From assembly GCA_944472135.2 (NCBI GenBank), contig OX235266.1, positions 18,246,186 to 18,310,185 on the forward strand: 64,000 nt of DNA, read 5' to 3'. The translations under genes were made by a program, and so were the position numbers. Origin of the DNA: Trichobilharzia regenti (Eukaryota > Platyhelminthes > Trematoda > Strigeidida > Schistosomatidae). Positions 25,701 through 39,771 of the stretch are shown in pieces. The notes below the pieces were generated by a model. It was given only the letters and a program-made list of their open reading frames with translations. It did no database searches and had not been told where the DNA came from. Every line of letters starts with the position of its first letter. The first letter of the stretch is position 1.

Positions 25701-28700
25701 ACTGGACAGCTGTTTCGCCAGCCTAGTTTGGGATTCTTCAGCAGCGGGAAGCCCTGAACAGTGGGATACAGCAGGTTGAAGATGAGGCAGTAACTCATCG
25801 ACGAGGAAGACATTACGAAATGGTGCCGATATGTCGGCAATTGGTAGAAAGTAGAATTCAAGGACCATTGCATCGGGTCCCAGTGATTTAATGGTGTATG
25901 AGTTCGCCTTGTGCCTAGAAAGTCCTAGGTTCAAACCCTGGTGGTGAGTGCGTACTGTGAAGAGTCCCAAACTGGCCTGGCGAAACAGCTGCCCAGTACT
26001 CTGGCGGTGGTTTTCCAATGGTTCTCTAACTGATGTCATCTCGTGATGAAACCTTCGAACCAATCAAACACAATCCCTACAAAAACCAATGCTTGAAAAT
26101 TCATATTAAATTAAAGTAAATGGTTAGTCGTTGTCACACATAGAGGAGTATAATTGAGAAAAATAAATTAGAATATTACTCTATCTGTTATGACTACGTG
26201 TAATTGTTCAGTTGAAGAGTATAGAAGTTGATTGAAAAATGTACATAACATATTGATTTATGTTACATTGTTTGTGCTACAGCCAGAATACTATCCTAAC
26301 TACCAGAGTGAGGCAGGTAGATGTCTTAAGGGACCACCCCACGAGCGTATGAATTAAAGTCCCATCCACTACTAAGCAGTGAAACAGAATCAGGAACTAC
26401 GTTCCCATGTTTGCCGGTGATGAATACCTGTGCTTTTTGGATATTGGAATCCGTGTACCTCATAGTAGCTACTTTTAGTCTAACCGCTAACCAAACAACC
26501 TCCATGGAGTGTTAGGATCTGTAGGAACATAAGTTCCAGTCAGTGTAGCTTGTTGGGTCGCTGTGGTATGCAATCCGCCAACCACCACCACGTTCGGGCT
26601 TCATGTAGACATCAGATGGTTAAATGCCTATATTTCTGTGTCTGATTGAATACCAAGTCGTCATCCACTGGTTTGTAAACTAATTGGTTCGCTTTTTATG
26701 TATGTCTTCTAATAATTAACGGTATTATATGCGATCAATTGTTCCCACAGTTAACTAACCTCAATGATAAGCAGTGGTAAAACTCCTTCATAGAATATCC
26801 GTGTTTTTGCTTTTCATTTCCTCGTGTGTCGAGTGGTGGAATATGTGGAGCTTCCAGCTTTTTTGAAGATTCAACTGTGGTGTGGCATTGCCAGCCACCT
26901 CATGCTAGCCCAACCCTTCCTTCTTTTCCGGGTTTATTTATTTATTTATTTAAACGCATAAAAAACTTGGTACAATATGGCACCAAGAAAGATGCGCCAC
27001 ACAATAATAATAAAACAACATAGATCAAAAAAAGGAAGGAAGGAAAGAAAAAATATATATAAGTAGAGAACGGATAAAGAACTTCATCTGGAAGGAAAAC
27101 AGTCATGCTTAACAAGTTCAAACAGTGTTCGTTAGCTATCATCGGGAAGGGAAGAAAGAAGGAAATCGCAACACATTCGCCACTGATTACGATTCTTGGC
27201 CATATCCGATAACGTTTCGAGCCATCGATTTGAGCTATCTCTCGGACCCCAACCAGGGAGTCGTGACACACCAACCGATGCTAATCTAGCACAAAAATCC
27301 TTCATCCCACGACGCCACGTCATGGACTGACCACCTCTCCGCCTTTTCCATCCCGTCCCAGGGCTAGCGAACAGAGACCTGTACGGAAGCCTCTGGGGTG
27401 ACATTCGGAGCACATGTCCAAGCCACCGGAGCCGGTGTTTCCAGATGACGACATTCAATGAATGGTGATCTCCACTTTGTTCAAACACACGCCGCCGAAC
27501 CTCAGAATTACTCACGCGATGATGCCATCGAACGCAAGCAATCCTGCGGAGACAGCGGTGATCGAACACGCAGAGTCGCCGCACATCCTCAGCTCGGAGA
27601 GGCCAGGTTTCACAGGCGTAGAGCAGCGCAGCCCGCACCGAAGCATTGTATACCCGACCTTTGACAGCCAGGCTAACGTCGCGACGGCGCCATAGGTGGC
27701 TCAAGTTGATGTATGCCACCCTAGCCTTCATTATACGGTTGGAAATCTCATCCGTCACCCCTCCGCCAGCACTCACACAACTACCCAGGTACACAAACTT
27801 ATCAACAACTTCAAGCGGTTCACCCGCAAGAGTGAGTGCAGGTACAGGCTCCTGCCAATCTTGTAACAGTACTTTGCACTTAGACGGCGCAAAGCACATA
27901 CCATACTTACAGACACTGATCGCCAACTGATTAAGTGCGATTTGGGCAGCCTGCATGCTATCGCACAGTAAGACGATATCGTCTGCATACTCGAGGTCGA
28001 AAAGTCTATCTCCAGGTAGCAGATCTACACCACCTTCACGCACATCCTTCAGAGCTGACTCCAGAATGTCATCGATGGCAAAGTTAAAGAGAAATGGAGA
28101 GATTGGGCAACCCTGTCTAACCCCACTGTTGGTTGGGAACAGTGGTGATAGTTGGTTGTATGCCCTCACTCTACCTGAGGTGTTTCTGTATAGGGCTTTC
28201 AGGATGTTAACAAATTTCTCAGGTACACCTCTCTCTAACAGACAGTTCCAGAGCACAGTTCTGTCCAACGAATCGAAGGCAGCCCTAATATCAAGAAACA
28301 CAACGATCGTTGGCCTGCAATACGTGTGGCGGTGTTCCAACAACTGACGAAGGGTGAACACATGATCAATGCATCCACGACCTGAACGAAACCCAGCCTG
28401 CTCTTCGCGAATCAATCCTTCACGTATTTTGCACAGTCTGCGAAGCAAGACAGCAGCCAATATTTTAGACGCGACTGGTAACAGACTGATACCCCTATGC
28501 TTGTTTACTACTTACTATCTACTCAAGGAGTACGTCAGCATCCGGGAATCAAGCCTGGTTCATATAATTAGTTAGTGAGTCTTCTAGAACATACTTGTAC
28601 TGTTCCTTAGCATCCTGTACGGTCATCACAAAACGCTACAGGTATCTCTAAAGAGCATTGACTGAGGATATCGCTATATCATGGATTGACAGTAGTTGAA

Positions 28701-31700
28701 ACTCCTAAGTTCATTGAATTGACTGAATGTTGAAAGACTCTGGCATTGTAACTTGTAAGTTCTGGGCTCAACCGCTACTGGAGTTGTGGACGCTTATTGG
28801 TGAAGAGTCCCAAATTAGTTCGAAACGGCAAGGTGTCAAGTGCCACATGGTTCTCAGTGATATCTGACTGATTTCCGCTCGTGACAAAATCTACGCAGTA
28901 AGAATGGTAGAATGCTCGCGAGACACCTGACAGATGGATGGATTCCCATCTGACACACTCCATGCTGTAGCCTAACTTACTAGCAGCCAGTGAGCCCGGG
29001 AAAGATGGAAGGCCGGCTGTGAGACTAGAAAATCTTCCCCGTAAAATAAAGCATAAACGTCTATATGGAGATTTTAAAATTGAAGATTTGAAGCTGTACT
29101 TGAATTTCTGTCCTAATATTCCGTTGGTAGAGGAGAGTAATTAAATTAAGGACATTAATTTCTTTGCTATTACATATAATTGTTCAATCGAAGAGTATGG
29201 AACGATAAGAGAGATATAAGAGACGGGTTTTAGACGTTGATTCATGGTACATATCAAGTGCCCAAGTGTATTTCTGTTTGTTTCTCCCACTGACTTCCGA
29301 CCATCACGAATAGTCCAGCTGGCAATCAAGGGTATTATCTGTCTGTCTGGATTCAACAAAGACCTTGGCACCGAAGTGCACCAGTTCGAGTTTCCACGTT
29401 CCAAATAGCACACAAAAGTAGACAAGAAGATGAGTGAAGAGAATCAATAGAGTTTGACAAGTATAAGAGGGAAACAGAATGAGTAATGGTAGAAAGGAGT
29501 ATGAAAGATTACAGAGACTGAATACATCTGCGCTGGCCATTGACAACGATTTTGATCCATGTCACCTATTATCTCTAGCTATTGAGTCCCGGGGGCCCCA
29601 ACCCGGAAGTATGCATCTTTCTACCTGACTCAGTTTAACTGTCAAGGATTTCATGGATTGATGCCATGCTTTTGTTTGGCCACCACTTACTCTTTTCCAA
29701 CCTGCACCTATATCAGCTAGTAATGCCTGTCGGGGGAAGGCGATGGTTAGGCATGCGCACGCAGCACGTCACCTAGCCATCTCAATCTATGTAACTTTAT
29801 AGCCTCGTCGAATGGTTTTCCCTGTTTGCCCAACACTCTACGCCTAACGTAAACATTACTTACCTTGTGAAACCACCTAACGTGAGAAAGAGATCGTAGA
29901 CATCTATGATGAAAAACAGTCAACGTTTTCATGTCTTCAACTCGTATTGGCCATGTTTCAGAGCCATAGACAAGGACGGAGCGAACTGATGAGTAGTACA
30001 CACGTCCCTTGGTTGATAGCCGGATGTCACGCCTACGCCAGAGATGGTGTAAGTTGGCGAAAGCAGCTCGAGCTTTCTGGATCCGTGCTGAGATTTCGTC
30101 GCCAATCAGTCCTTTGGTACTGATAAAACTTCCCAAATAGGTGAAGTGGTAAGTCAACATGTTTTATCACTTCACTCCCTATCACTAAGTTAGGAGTTGA
30201 CGTAGTCCAGTCCAGTCCTGTAGCAGCATCTTACATTTTATCCAATACTATGATTCAAACAAATTCACAAGGGTGTTATGGGCGAGGAATTGCCCCCATA
30301 GTTAACTACAGAACAGACTATGGAGTTACATCGATTGAGGTGGTTAGCACATGTGTTACAGATGCATCCCTAGCCATGATCTTCCTTGATGGACACTGTT
30401 AACTGACCGACATAGGATCAGGTTAGAAAAAAAGCAGTGGTGGTGGTGGTGGTCAAGCCAAAACATGGCTTTATGAATCAATGGAATCCACAACAGTTCG
30501 TTTAAGCCGGCAGAGAGGTGAAGACTTCCTGGTTAGAGTCCTCGACACGGTAAACACCAACTGATAGAGACAATTGGCGACATGGTTCAAAATCGTTCTC
30601 AATGGCTTTCTCAGATGCACCCAATAGGAAGGACTATATTGTTCTTCGATATTACTATTCTTTTTGCCTCACAATTCTCGGTTTACTGTCACTGTTTTGC
30701 ACTTCTTTTTACTTTCTTCTCTTGCTTTGTGTGCTACCATGGATGGAGTGTGGCGACTTGAACTGCTGCACATCGGTGCAAAGTTCTACGTTGAAACCAG
30801 TCAGTCAGTCAGTCAGTCAGTCAGTCAGTCAGTCAGTCAGTCAGTCAGTCAGTCAGTCAGTCAGTCAGTCAGTCAGTCAGTCAGTCAGTCAGTCAGTCAG
30901 TCAGTCAGTCATAAACGCCTTTATAGAATATACCTGTTTTTTCGATCCTTTTGTGTTTCGGGAGGTGGAATATAGAGAGGTTGTAGATTTGAAGATTCAG
31001 TGGTAGTGTGTGTGGGATTACCAGCCACTTCACATGCCAGTTCAATCCTTCCCTCTTTTCTGGGCTTACTTCCACTGTTGACTAGGCGAAGTCTTTGTAA
31101 TAATGCATCGGTAGCCGGGACTCGAGCCAAGACCCCATATACGTGTTTGATGGGGTGAGCTTTCTATAATACTGTGGGTGTTTGCCTCATCTTGTGAAAT
31201 ACAATGCTCCTTTTTATTTGTTTTTCTTACCTTTTATCCACTTAAATAATATTTTTTATTATATGGTCTATTATTACTTATAGTAATATCAGTAGTAGTA
31301 GTAGAGGCATTGTAATAATAGTCTATTGTTGTTTTTTCTCTTATGCCCTACTTCTTGTTTCTTTCAGTTATGCAAAGCAGCTGAACAATACAAAACTTTA
31401 TTGATTGAAAAGGAACAATTAGCTGAACAATGTAACGCTTTAAAAATTGAAGTAAGTTGGGTTGTATTCATTGTTTTCTCATTTCCTGTGTGTGTGTGTC
31501 TCTGTCTCTCGCCACCGTCCCCTCAGACACACACAAACATACATACACTTTTGTACTTTTTCTTTTGTGAATGGTTATAACGTGTATGATTGATAACATA
31601 TGCGTTTGTGTAGTGTATGCATGAGTTGATTGGTTGGTCGTAGAGGCGACGGGGGTGGGGTGGGGGGTAACTTTACACATAAAAATGTTAAAGTTCAAAT

Positions 31701-34700
31701 TGTTTTATTTCATTAAAGTACATAGAAATAAGGGTACAGAAAAAGAAAGCAGAAGAAAGTCCTTCAAAAACTGTAATAAACACTAAGTTATTGCAGGATT
31801 TCATCATGAATTGACAACGGTCAGAGAACCATTTAGAAACCAGCTGCGAGTACTGGATAGTCAGCCTAGTTTGGGAGTCATCATTAGGTCTCACCCATTG
31901 TGGTTGGAACCCAGGTAACTATCTGCCTATATGAATAGGGTTATTCAGTAGTGAGCATCAGATTGATATTCCAAGTGTTGGTTCTGGTGAGAAGTCGTGA
32001 CCAGTGGGGTATATCAGGTCGGGTGTGAGGACAAATACTCGCCAGCGATGACATTCGCTAGTGCCCGGTCGCGTTATATCATGAATTGGTAGAAGTTGGA
32101 ATTCATGGTCTGGCCATTGGATCGGGTCTCAGTAACTTAATGGTCTACGAGCTCACCTTGTGGCCACAGGATCGTGTGTTCAAACCTCTGTGTGCATACT
32201 GCTGAAGAGTCGCGAACTAGGACGAAACAGCTCTCCAGTACTTCCAATTGGTTTTCAAATGATCCTCAAACGAATGTCAGTTCATGATGTGATCCTGAAA
32301 CAACTCAAATCCATGTAAATCAACACTTGAATAGAAATTATTCCCTTGGTTTCCTAGTGGAATAAAGGGCTTCAACAGCAGATTTCCATTTTGTCGTGTT
32401 CTCTGGAGTCCTCTTCAGCTGGCTCCACGATCTCCCCTTCACACGATCTTTTCTATGAGGCATTCAACTCGGCGCTTCCTATCGTATTCAGGTTCCACTC
32501 AAACAATGGCCTACTGACACGTGATGTCATTTAACGGGTCTCCTCAGTGTTTATCCAATCCGTCTCCATTTGCTTCTGTATATTTGTTAGGGTAAAACGT
32601 TCTTGTTTGGTTCGTTGTTTGGCCGAGTTTCTTGTTGCTAATCCTTTCTAGTTGGCCATCTAATTTCCGAAATCGAGCTAGGCTATCTCTCTAAGCACAT
32701 GTCCCTAGCTATCTCAGTCTATGCAGCTTCACAGTCTCACTACTTGATTTGCCATCCTTACAGGACTGTGTACATTTAACCTTACCGTTATTTATCATCA
32801 CGTACTGTTAAATGCATAGGGGTGGTAAAGCGCAAATTTTTGAGTGGTCAGCGATAGCTATTCTCTTTAGTTCTTCCGGTTTCAACGGCCATATATCACC
32901 TCCCCTCATAAAGTAGGACAGACAGAACCGTTGTGCAGTACACACATTTTGTTAGATGGATAGCTAGATTTTAAATTTACGCCAAGGATAACATAGTTTA
33001 GCAGATACTACGTGAGATTTTTGCTGTCGATGCTGAGATTTCTTCATAAATCAGCTCATTAGAGCTGGTGTTCAAGAAGACTCGACATTTTGCCGTCATT
33101 TTCATCGCATACTCTGTCTGTCTATCTGTCTGTTTTCGACATAGAACTTTGCACAAATGTGCAACAGTTCAAGTCACCGCATTCCCTCCTTGTAGTACAC
33201 AAAGCAAGAGAACAGAGTACAAGAAAAGCATAATAGAGACAGTAAACAGAGGTGTGAGACAAAGGAGGAGTAATAACGAAGAACAAAACAGTTTCATTGG
33301 AAATCATAAATCACAAGGAGTGGATGCATCTGCCCTGGCCACTGAGAACGATTTTGAGCCATGTCACCAATTGTTTCCAACCATAGATTTTTACCGTTCC
33401 GAGGGCCCCAGCCTGGAAGTCTACACCTTCCTACGTGGCTTAGACTAACTGTTACGGATTTCATTGACTGGTGCCAAGTTTTTGTTTGACCGCCACTAGC
33501 TTTTTTCCAGCCTGATCCTACATCCGCTAATATTGCTCGTCGAGGAAGGCGATTACCAGGCATACGTAACACATGTCCTAACCATCTCAGTCTTTGTAAC
33601 TTCACGACTTCGTCGATTGATTTCCCCTGTTTACCTAGAACTCTACGCCTAACCTCAATATTGCTCACCTTATTATGCCACTTTATACGGGAAATAGAGC
33701 GCAGGCATCTATGATCAAAGACAACCAGTCTTTTCATGTCTTCCACTCTCAGTGGCCAGGTCTCACAGCTGGCCATAAGGGGGGATGGAGCGGACTGATG
33801 AGCAATACACCCGCCCTTTGGTCGATAGTTGAACATCTCGTCTACGCCAGAGACGGCGTAAACTGGCAAGTGCGAAACGAGCCCCCTGTATTCGTGCTGA
33901 GATTTCGTCAGAGATCAGCCCGTTGAGGCTGATGGTGCTCTAAATGGAGGTGACTTTTCCTTGGTGATAAGACGATTGGCGTAGCTTCTCATAGTACATC
34001 TACAATGCAATTAAATGAAAATAGAGACATTAAGAATCTTGAACGGATACTGCTATTTGTCCTCAGTTCAGATGATAACCGTCCATATAAGCACTTTCTT
34101 GACTGCATGATATTCAAGTACCGTATCTTGATTGACTAATGTGGTGCCATATACAATTCGATATAAGATAAGTTTATTTTGATTGGGAAAGCAAGGCAAG
34201 ATTTCATTACTGTCAAGTCTTTGTGGAGGTTAACACTCAACATGAAAATTAACATCCGGATTTTCTACTCCAATGTGAGGTCAGTACTACTGTAACAACA
34301 GAAGACAAGGGCCGGAAAACAGGTCGTTTATTAAGGAGATTAACGCATATTTATATATTTTCATGCACATTATTATGGATTATTTAAGAAAACAAACAAG
34401 GTCCTCTGATTGGTTGTTTCTCACTGAAAGTTAACCTTTCATCTCTTTGTGGCTGTTTCTTGAATGTCAGATCATCTATATGCTGACTGTATCCGCCTGC
34501 ATTTTTCTTACGACCAATATTGGGGACATAAACATTGACGTAAATTACTGTCTACCAACTTCGGCTAGCAGCCAGCTCTCACTACACTACTACACGGATC
34601 AGACACTTGGCGCGTCACGATGTGCATTTTGAACAAATTACACACCTTCATCATCAACAGCTGTTTTCGCTTAATACTCAAGATCAGTATACTGGCCAGA

Positions 34701-37700
34701 AAGGATCAGCAACAGGGATAATTATGTAATTTAACAAGGATAGCAAAAGGAGACTAAAGCAGACAATAGTTCTTAAACTGATGTAAAAGTCTGAGTTTGT
34801 GAATGTGAGATTACAAGGTACGGTGGGGGAAATAAAATGACACAGGATTAGAAAATAGTTGCGTAATACGTAGAACAGTTTTTGACGAAAACAGGTGTGA
34901 ACAGGATGTGCGTGCGAACAAATTGAAATCATAGTTTTTTATAACATGGACCAGTTTTGTTTTGAACACCTACCGCCAGGTTCCTGATGTTTGTGAAAAG
35001 GGCTTCCGCAAAGAAGTTGAAGGCACACCATCTCTAGCAGAGTTTTGTTCACTCAGTAAATGCTGGTTGATTGAAGATACTGTGAAAAAAACTGACGATC
35101 AGTGCTGCTTCTTTGCAGCCATGTGTTTCCTAATACAGTTTGAAGGGGTAGGCATAGAAGAACTTATTTACCCTAGCTCTGCAGGAAATTCTGTGGGATG
35201 AAAACGATGAAAGACATATCTTTGCTGAATTTTTTGTTCTATTCTCTCTCTCTATTGTGCTACATGACTGGACTACATTCACTCCTAGCTTAGAAATGGG
35301 GAGTGAAGTGGTTGGTAGAGCGTATTGACCTGACCACTTCACTAATTGGATAAGTTTCATCAGTCAATGCCAGTGGATTGATCGCTGGCGAAATCTCACC
35401 TCGAATACAGAAGGCTCAGTTCGCAAATGCCCGCCAACTTACGCCGTCTCTGGCGTAGACGTGATATCCTGCTGGTTGTCGACCAAAGGTCGTGTTTACT
35501 CCTCAGCAGTTCACTCTGCCCTCCCTTATGGCTGGCTGTGAGACATGACCATTGAAACCGGAGGCATGAAAAGCCTGGCCAGCTGTCTTTGATCATAGAT
35601 GTCTGCGTTCTATCTCCCGTGTGCGTTAGATGGTATAATAAGGTGAGCAATATTGAGGTTAGGCACCAGTGGAATGCTAGGTAGGTGTGAGGGGAAATCA
35701 ATCGACAAGGCTGTGAAGTTACATCGACTGAGATGGTTAGGACATGTGTTACGTATGCATGCCTATCTATCACCTTCCTCGGCAACAATGTTAGCTGACA
35801 TAGGATAAATCAAGTTGAAAAGGAGCTGGTGATGGTCAAACGGAAACATGGCTTCACTAGTCAATGGAATCCATAAAAGTTAGTTTAAGCCAGCCACATA
35901 GGAAAGGTGCAGACTTCCTGTCTACGTGGTTGGGGTCCTTGGGATGTTAAAGACCAGTGAGGGCTGGAGACAGTTGGTGATACGGCTCAAACTCATCGTT
36001 TTCGGTGATGGCTGGCGCAGATGAATCCACTCATTGTGACTCATAATACCCAATAAAACTATATTGTTCTTCGATATTACTATTCTTTTTGCCTCACAAT
36101 TCTGTGTTTACTGTCTCTATTTTTTGCATTTCTTTTTACTTTCTTCTCTTGCTTTGTGTACTACCATGGATGGAGTGTAGCGACTCAAACTGCTGCACCA
36201 CATCAGTACAAAGTTCTATGTTGAAACCAGTCATTCAATCCTATTGTGTTCTTTTACAATAAATAACTTTATAAAATCTTTCTGATTTCAATTGTTGTTC
36301 TGTACTTATTTCTTCACACTATTGATTTTCTCTTCCTGACCACATATTATTTATAATATTGATTATTATTATTATTATTCTGATTTGACACGATAAGAAC
36401 TTCTCTTTGTTCTGTCTTCTAACTATAGACTTAGTAAGAAAAGTACAAACAAAGATATCTTTATTGACACAAATCATGCGATCTGTTTGCTATGATTTAT
36501 ACGAGGTTTGTAATAGCAGAGAGTCGTCGTGTTTATCGATTTATCCAAGCCTAGTACCGCCCTAATGTATTTATGTATTAATGAAGATATAAGAGAATTA
36601 GAAATAATTGTCTTATACGAAGCATTTATATGAATTTAAGTGGTGAATAGTGAATACCAGTGGAATCCAGGATAAAGCGCATTTCGTCCTATTTGGGACT
36701 CGTCTGGCAGTTGGATATACCTGCATTCCCCCAATGAGTGATGATGTTCCCACCACGGAGGCTCAACCCTAGTGCCCATAGTTTCAAACGCCAAAGCGCT
36801 ATCTACTAGACCACTTGGGCGACGAGAGCCACCACTTCTTGTGCAACGGTTCATATTAATTATTTAATTTAATTGAATTTTAGATTTTCCCGTCGATTGA
36901 TTGGAAGCCGACATGTCAACCTGAGATCGAGCACTTCGATCCAATCAACCGACGGGAAAAGTTTAAAATTCAATTCAATAATTTATGTGAATTGTTTCGG
37001 CATTATGGCCCATTTTGAATAGACTTGAATAAAGCCATTTACTACTGCAGGTATGTTGACGATACGTTTGTAGTCTCTGCGATAATATGAATCACGCATC
37101 CACAGTGTTTGTAAAACTCAATGCGACTCATCCTCATATAGCATTTACAATAAATTTTGAACGTGACAGACAATCAGTTCCATTTTCTAGATCATCACAA
37201 TGTATAGTAAAGAAGAAATAATAGGACAGTCGAAAAATTTATCTCTATAGGAAAAACAAAACTTGAACTGGTCAATACACTTGAATTGGTTGGAGGATTT
37301 CATCATGACCGCTGGCTCCCAGTTAGAGAACCGCTGGAAAACCAGCACTAGATTACTGGACAGCTGGTGGTATCGTCAGCCCAGTTGGGAACTCCTCAGC
37401 ATTACACACCCACACTGCGCGGAGTTGCCTGAATTCCGGAAAAGGTTGCCTAGGATTCTAGTGAGAAATTGTGACTGGTGTGAGGAGGACAGGGATGCCA
37501 GCTGATGATGGATCTATCTATATATATGGGTGAATTGCCAGCCATCCTAGTAACCTGATGATTTTGGGTTCGATTCTCGGTGGGATAATGAGTGCGCGTA
37601 CCCATGATGAGTCTTGAGCAAAGACGAAACAGCTATCCTAGTACTTTCTAGTGATTTTCAATGATTCTCACACTGATTTCGGTTCTTTATCAAACCAACA

Positions 37701-39702
37701 TTTGTAGATAATCCCTTGAATAGATGATAGTTATTTTAGATAGCCGCCTCATTCACACTTTGTGAGCACTAACCTTTTCTTTTCTCTACCTTTTTGTCTC
37801 TATTCAGGTGTTCAATTTACAAGAGGAGAAATCAACTCTCCAGTCAGAATTAAATCAACTAAAAGTTCAATTGAATTCATTGGGTTATAGCAGCCATCAG
37901 ATGTTGACAACAGAATCATTGTCAACAATAACATCAACAACAACAACAATAACTCCATCACAATCAACACCTTCCTCCATCTTAGAATCACTTCCAGTCG
38001 CCTTGAATCCTATAGATACAAATAATGTTATTATGAGTCCAACGATAGCTAATGTGCGTATCAGTCATTTACAAAATCAATTATCAAAATTACGTGATGA
38101 ATTATACAGAACTGAATGCGGTAAGATATTCATTATTTTTTTTTTGTTTTTCAAGCCTCGGAAAAGTGTTTCGTCCTGGTGTCTGACTCATCGGAAGTAG
38201 GCACCCACCATGGAGTCATTGAATTGGGTCCCAGTGGCTGAATGGTCTAGAGGCATGCCTTGTAACCAGAAGGTCCTGGGTTCGAACCCAGCAGCGTGGG
38301 TGTGTGTGCTGATAAAGAGTCCCGAACTAGCACGAAACAGCTGTGCAGTACTCCCAGGTTTTCCAATGATTCTCTGACCAATGTCAGCTCATGATGAAAT
38401 CCTGTAACCAATCAATCAAATACCTACAAACCAATACTTAAATGCTGTCTGAAGTGTTTGGCGTTTTCACTACTTTCAAAATCTCTACATTTTATCAGTT
38501 CAATTTGTGTCCATATTTGTCTACATGCATTGGTATAAAAGAATACAACAAGTTATGCCTTCCAACAGCTAGGTAGTTTGTATTTTTGAATTCAGTGTCG
38601 AAAAGGGCACGCCTAGTTTGACCAATATTGACTTTTTTCACTATTCATAGGATTTATTTTTTAGAACAACACATTTAAGTGAACAGTATTGTGGTTTCAA
38701 TTAGAGATCTCATCAGACTCATATAAAATTTTGAGATTAATCACACTCTCTTTCTGTATGCATAAATGTGGTTGTGGTGTGAGTTGTTTGATTGCAATCG
38801 CTTCGGCAAATTGTAGTAAATTTGATGTCCTTTGTCTATTTAATATTTTGAAGGACTTAGAAATCTCTACGAGATGATGACCGGTGTCAGCAATATATCT
38901 GGTAAATCCACTCTGAGAATATTTGCTTCCTTTTAGGCACAGGTTTTATGGAATATATATTCAGGAAACCGGATAGAAACCCTTCTTTCTGTCCTTCTAA
39001 AATACTTGCTCCCACCCCCCCTCTTTGCAACTTTGAAAGCGTATAAATTGATAATGAAAACTTAAACTAAAAAAAATTGTAATGCTGCTTTCATTTTGGA
39101 TGCGTCAATTTTATAGTATCTCTTCTCTGCTACCACTCAAACGTTAAAGTATGCTATTATCATCTATCTATGTAACCATTCTAATTTCAGGTAGTGGTGT
39201 GCAGCTGATGAGCGGAACCTGTGAAATAGAATGATGATATCACATTTTATACTGCAAATTTCGTCTTCCTTTCTTTATCGAAATTTATCAAAGGGACCAA
39301 ATGTATAAAGTTTTCCTTATGTTATTGCAACGCCTTATGAATTGTAAAAGGCTAATCTGTGTGTGTATGTGTGGGTGTGTGGGTGTATCACACGCCCTGA
39401 AATTCGGTTACTTTTTTTAATTGACACTCTCACTCAATCTGAATACCGTTTCAGAACTAAAAGTCAGCTGATTATATACATAAGCTGAGCGAGCATAAGT
39501 AAGTTAAACAACAGAACACACTAACTGACTGACATCGCTCCACTTGCCAATTTTTCTTTTCCTTCCCCTTTTTTGAGCAATTTAAACAGACAGTATTTAC
39601 TGATTCTCTCATTCAAAAGACATAAATAATCATTACACGGCTCATTCTCAAAAGTGCATGTGATTGGCGTGTTATTTTACAGCAGGTGATTTGTTCTGTT
39701 CG

Positions 39703-39771
<69 letters not shown>

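Noticed and set aside
30780..30910. CRISPR array or satellite
   Set aside because: Simple 4 bp repeat without spacers, located at a LINE 3' end.
30602..31006. Open frames with long Ser-Gln-Ser-Val repeats
   Set aside because: Produced by translating the CAGT tail of a LINE-B copy; no splice or start support.
34962..35201. Possible extra HOOK exon or novel gene
   Set aside because: No acceptor/donor pair in phase, no heptads, and the HOOK reading is already continuous across this intron.
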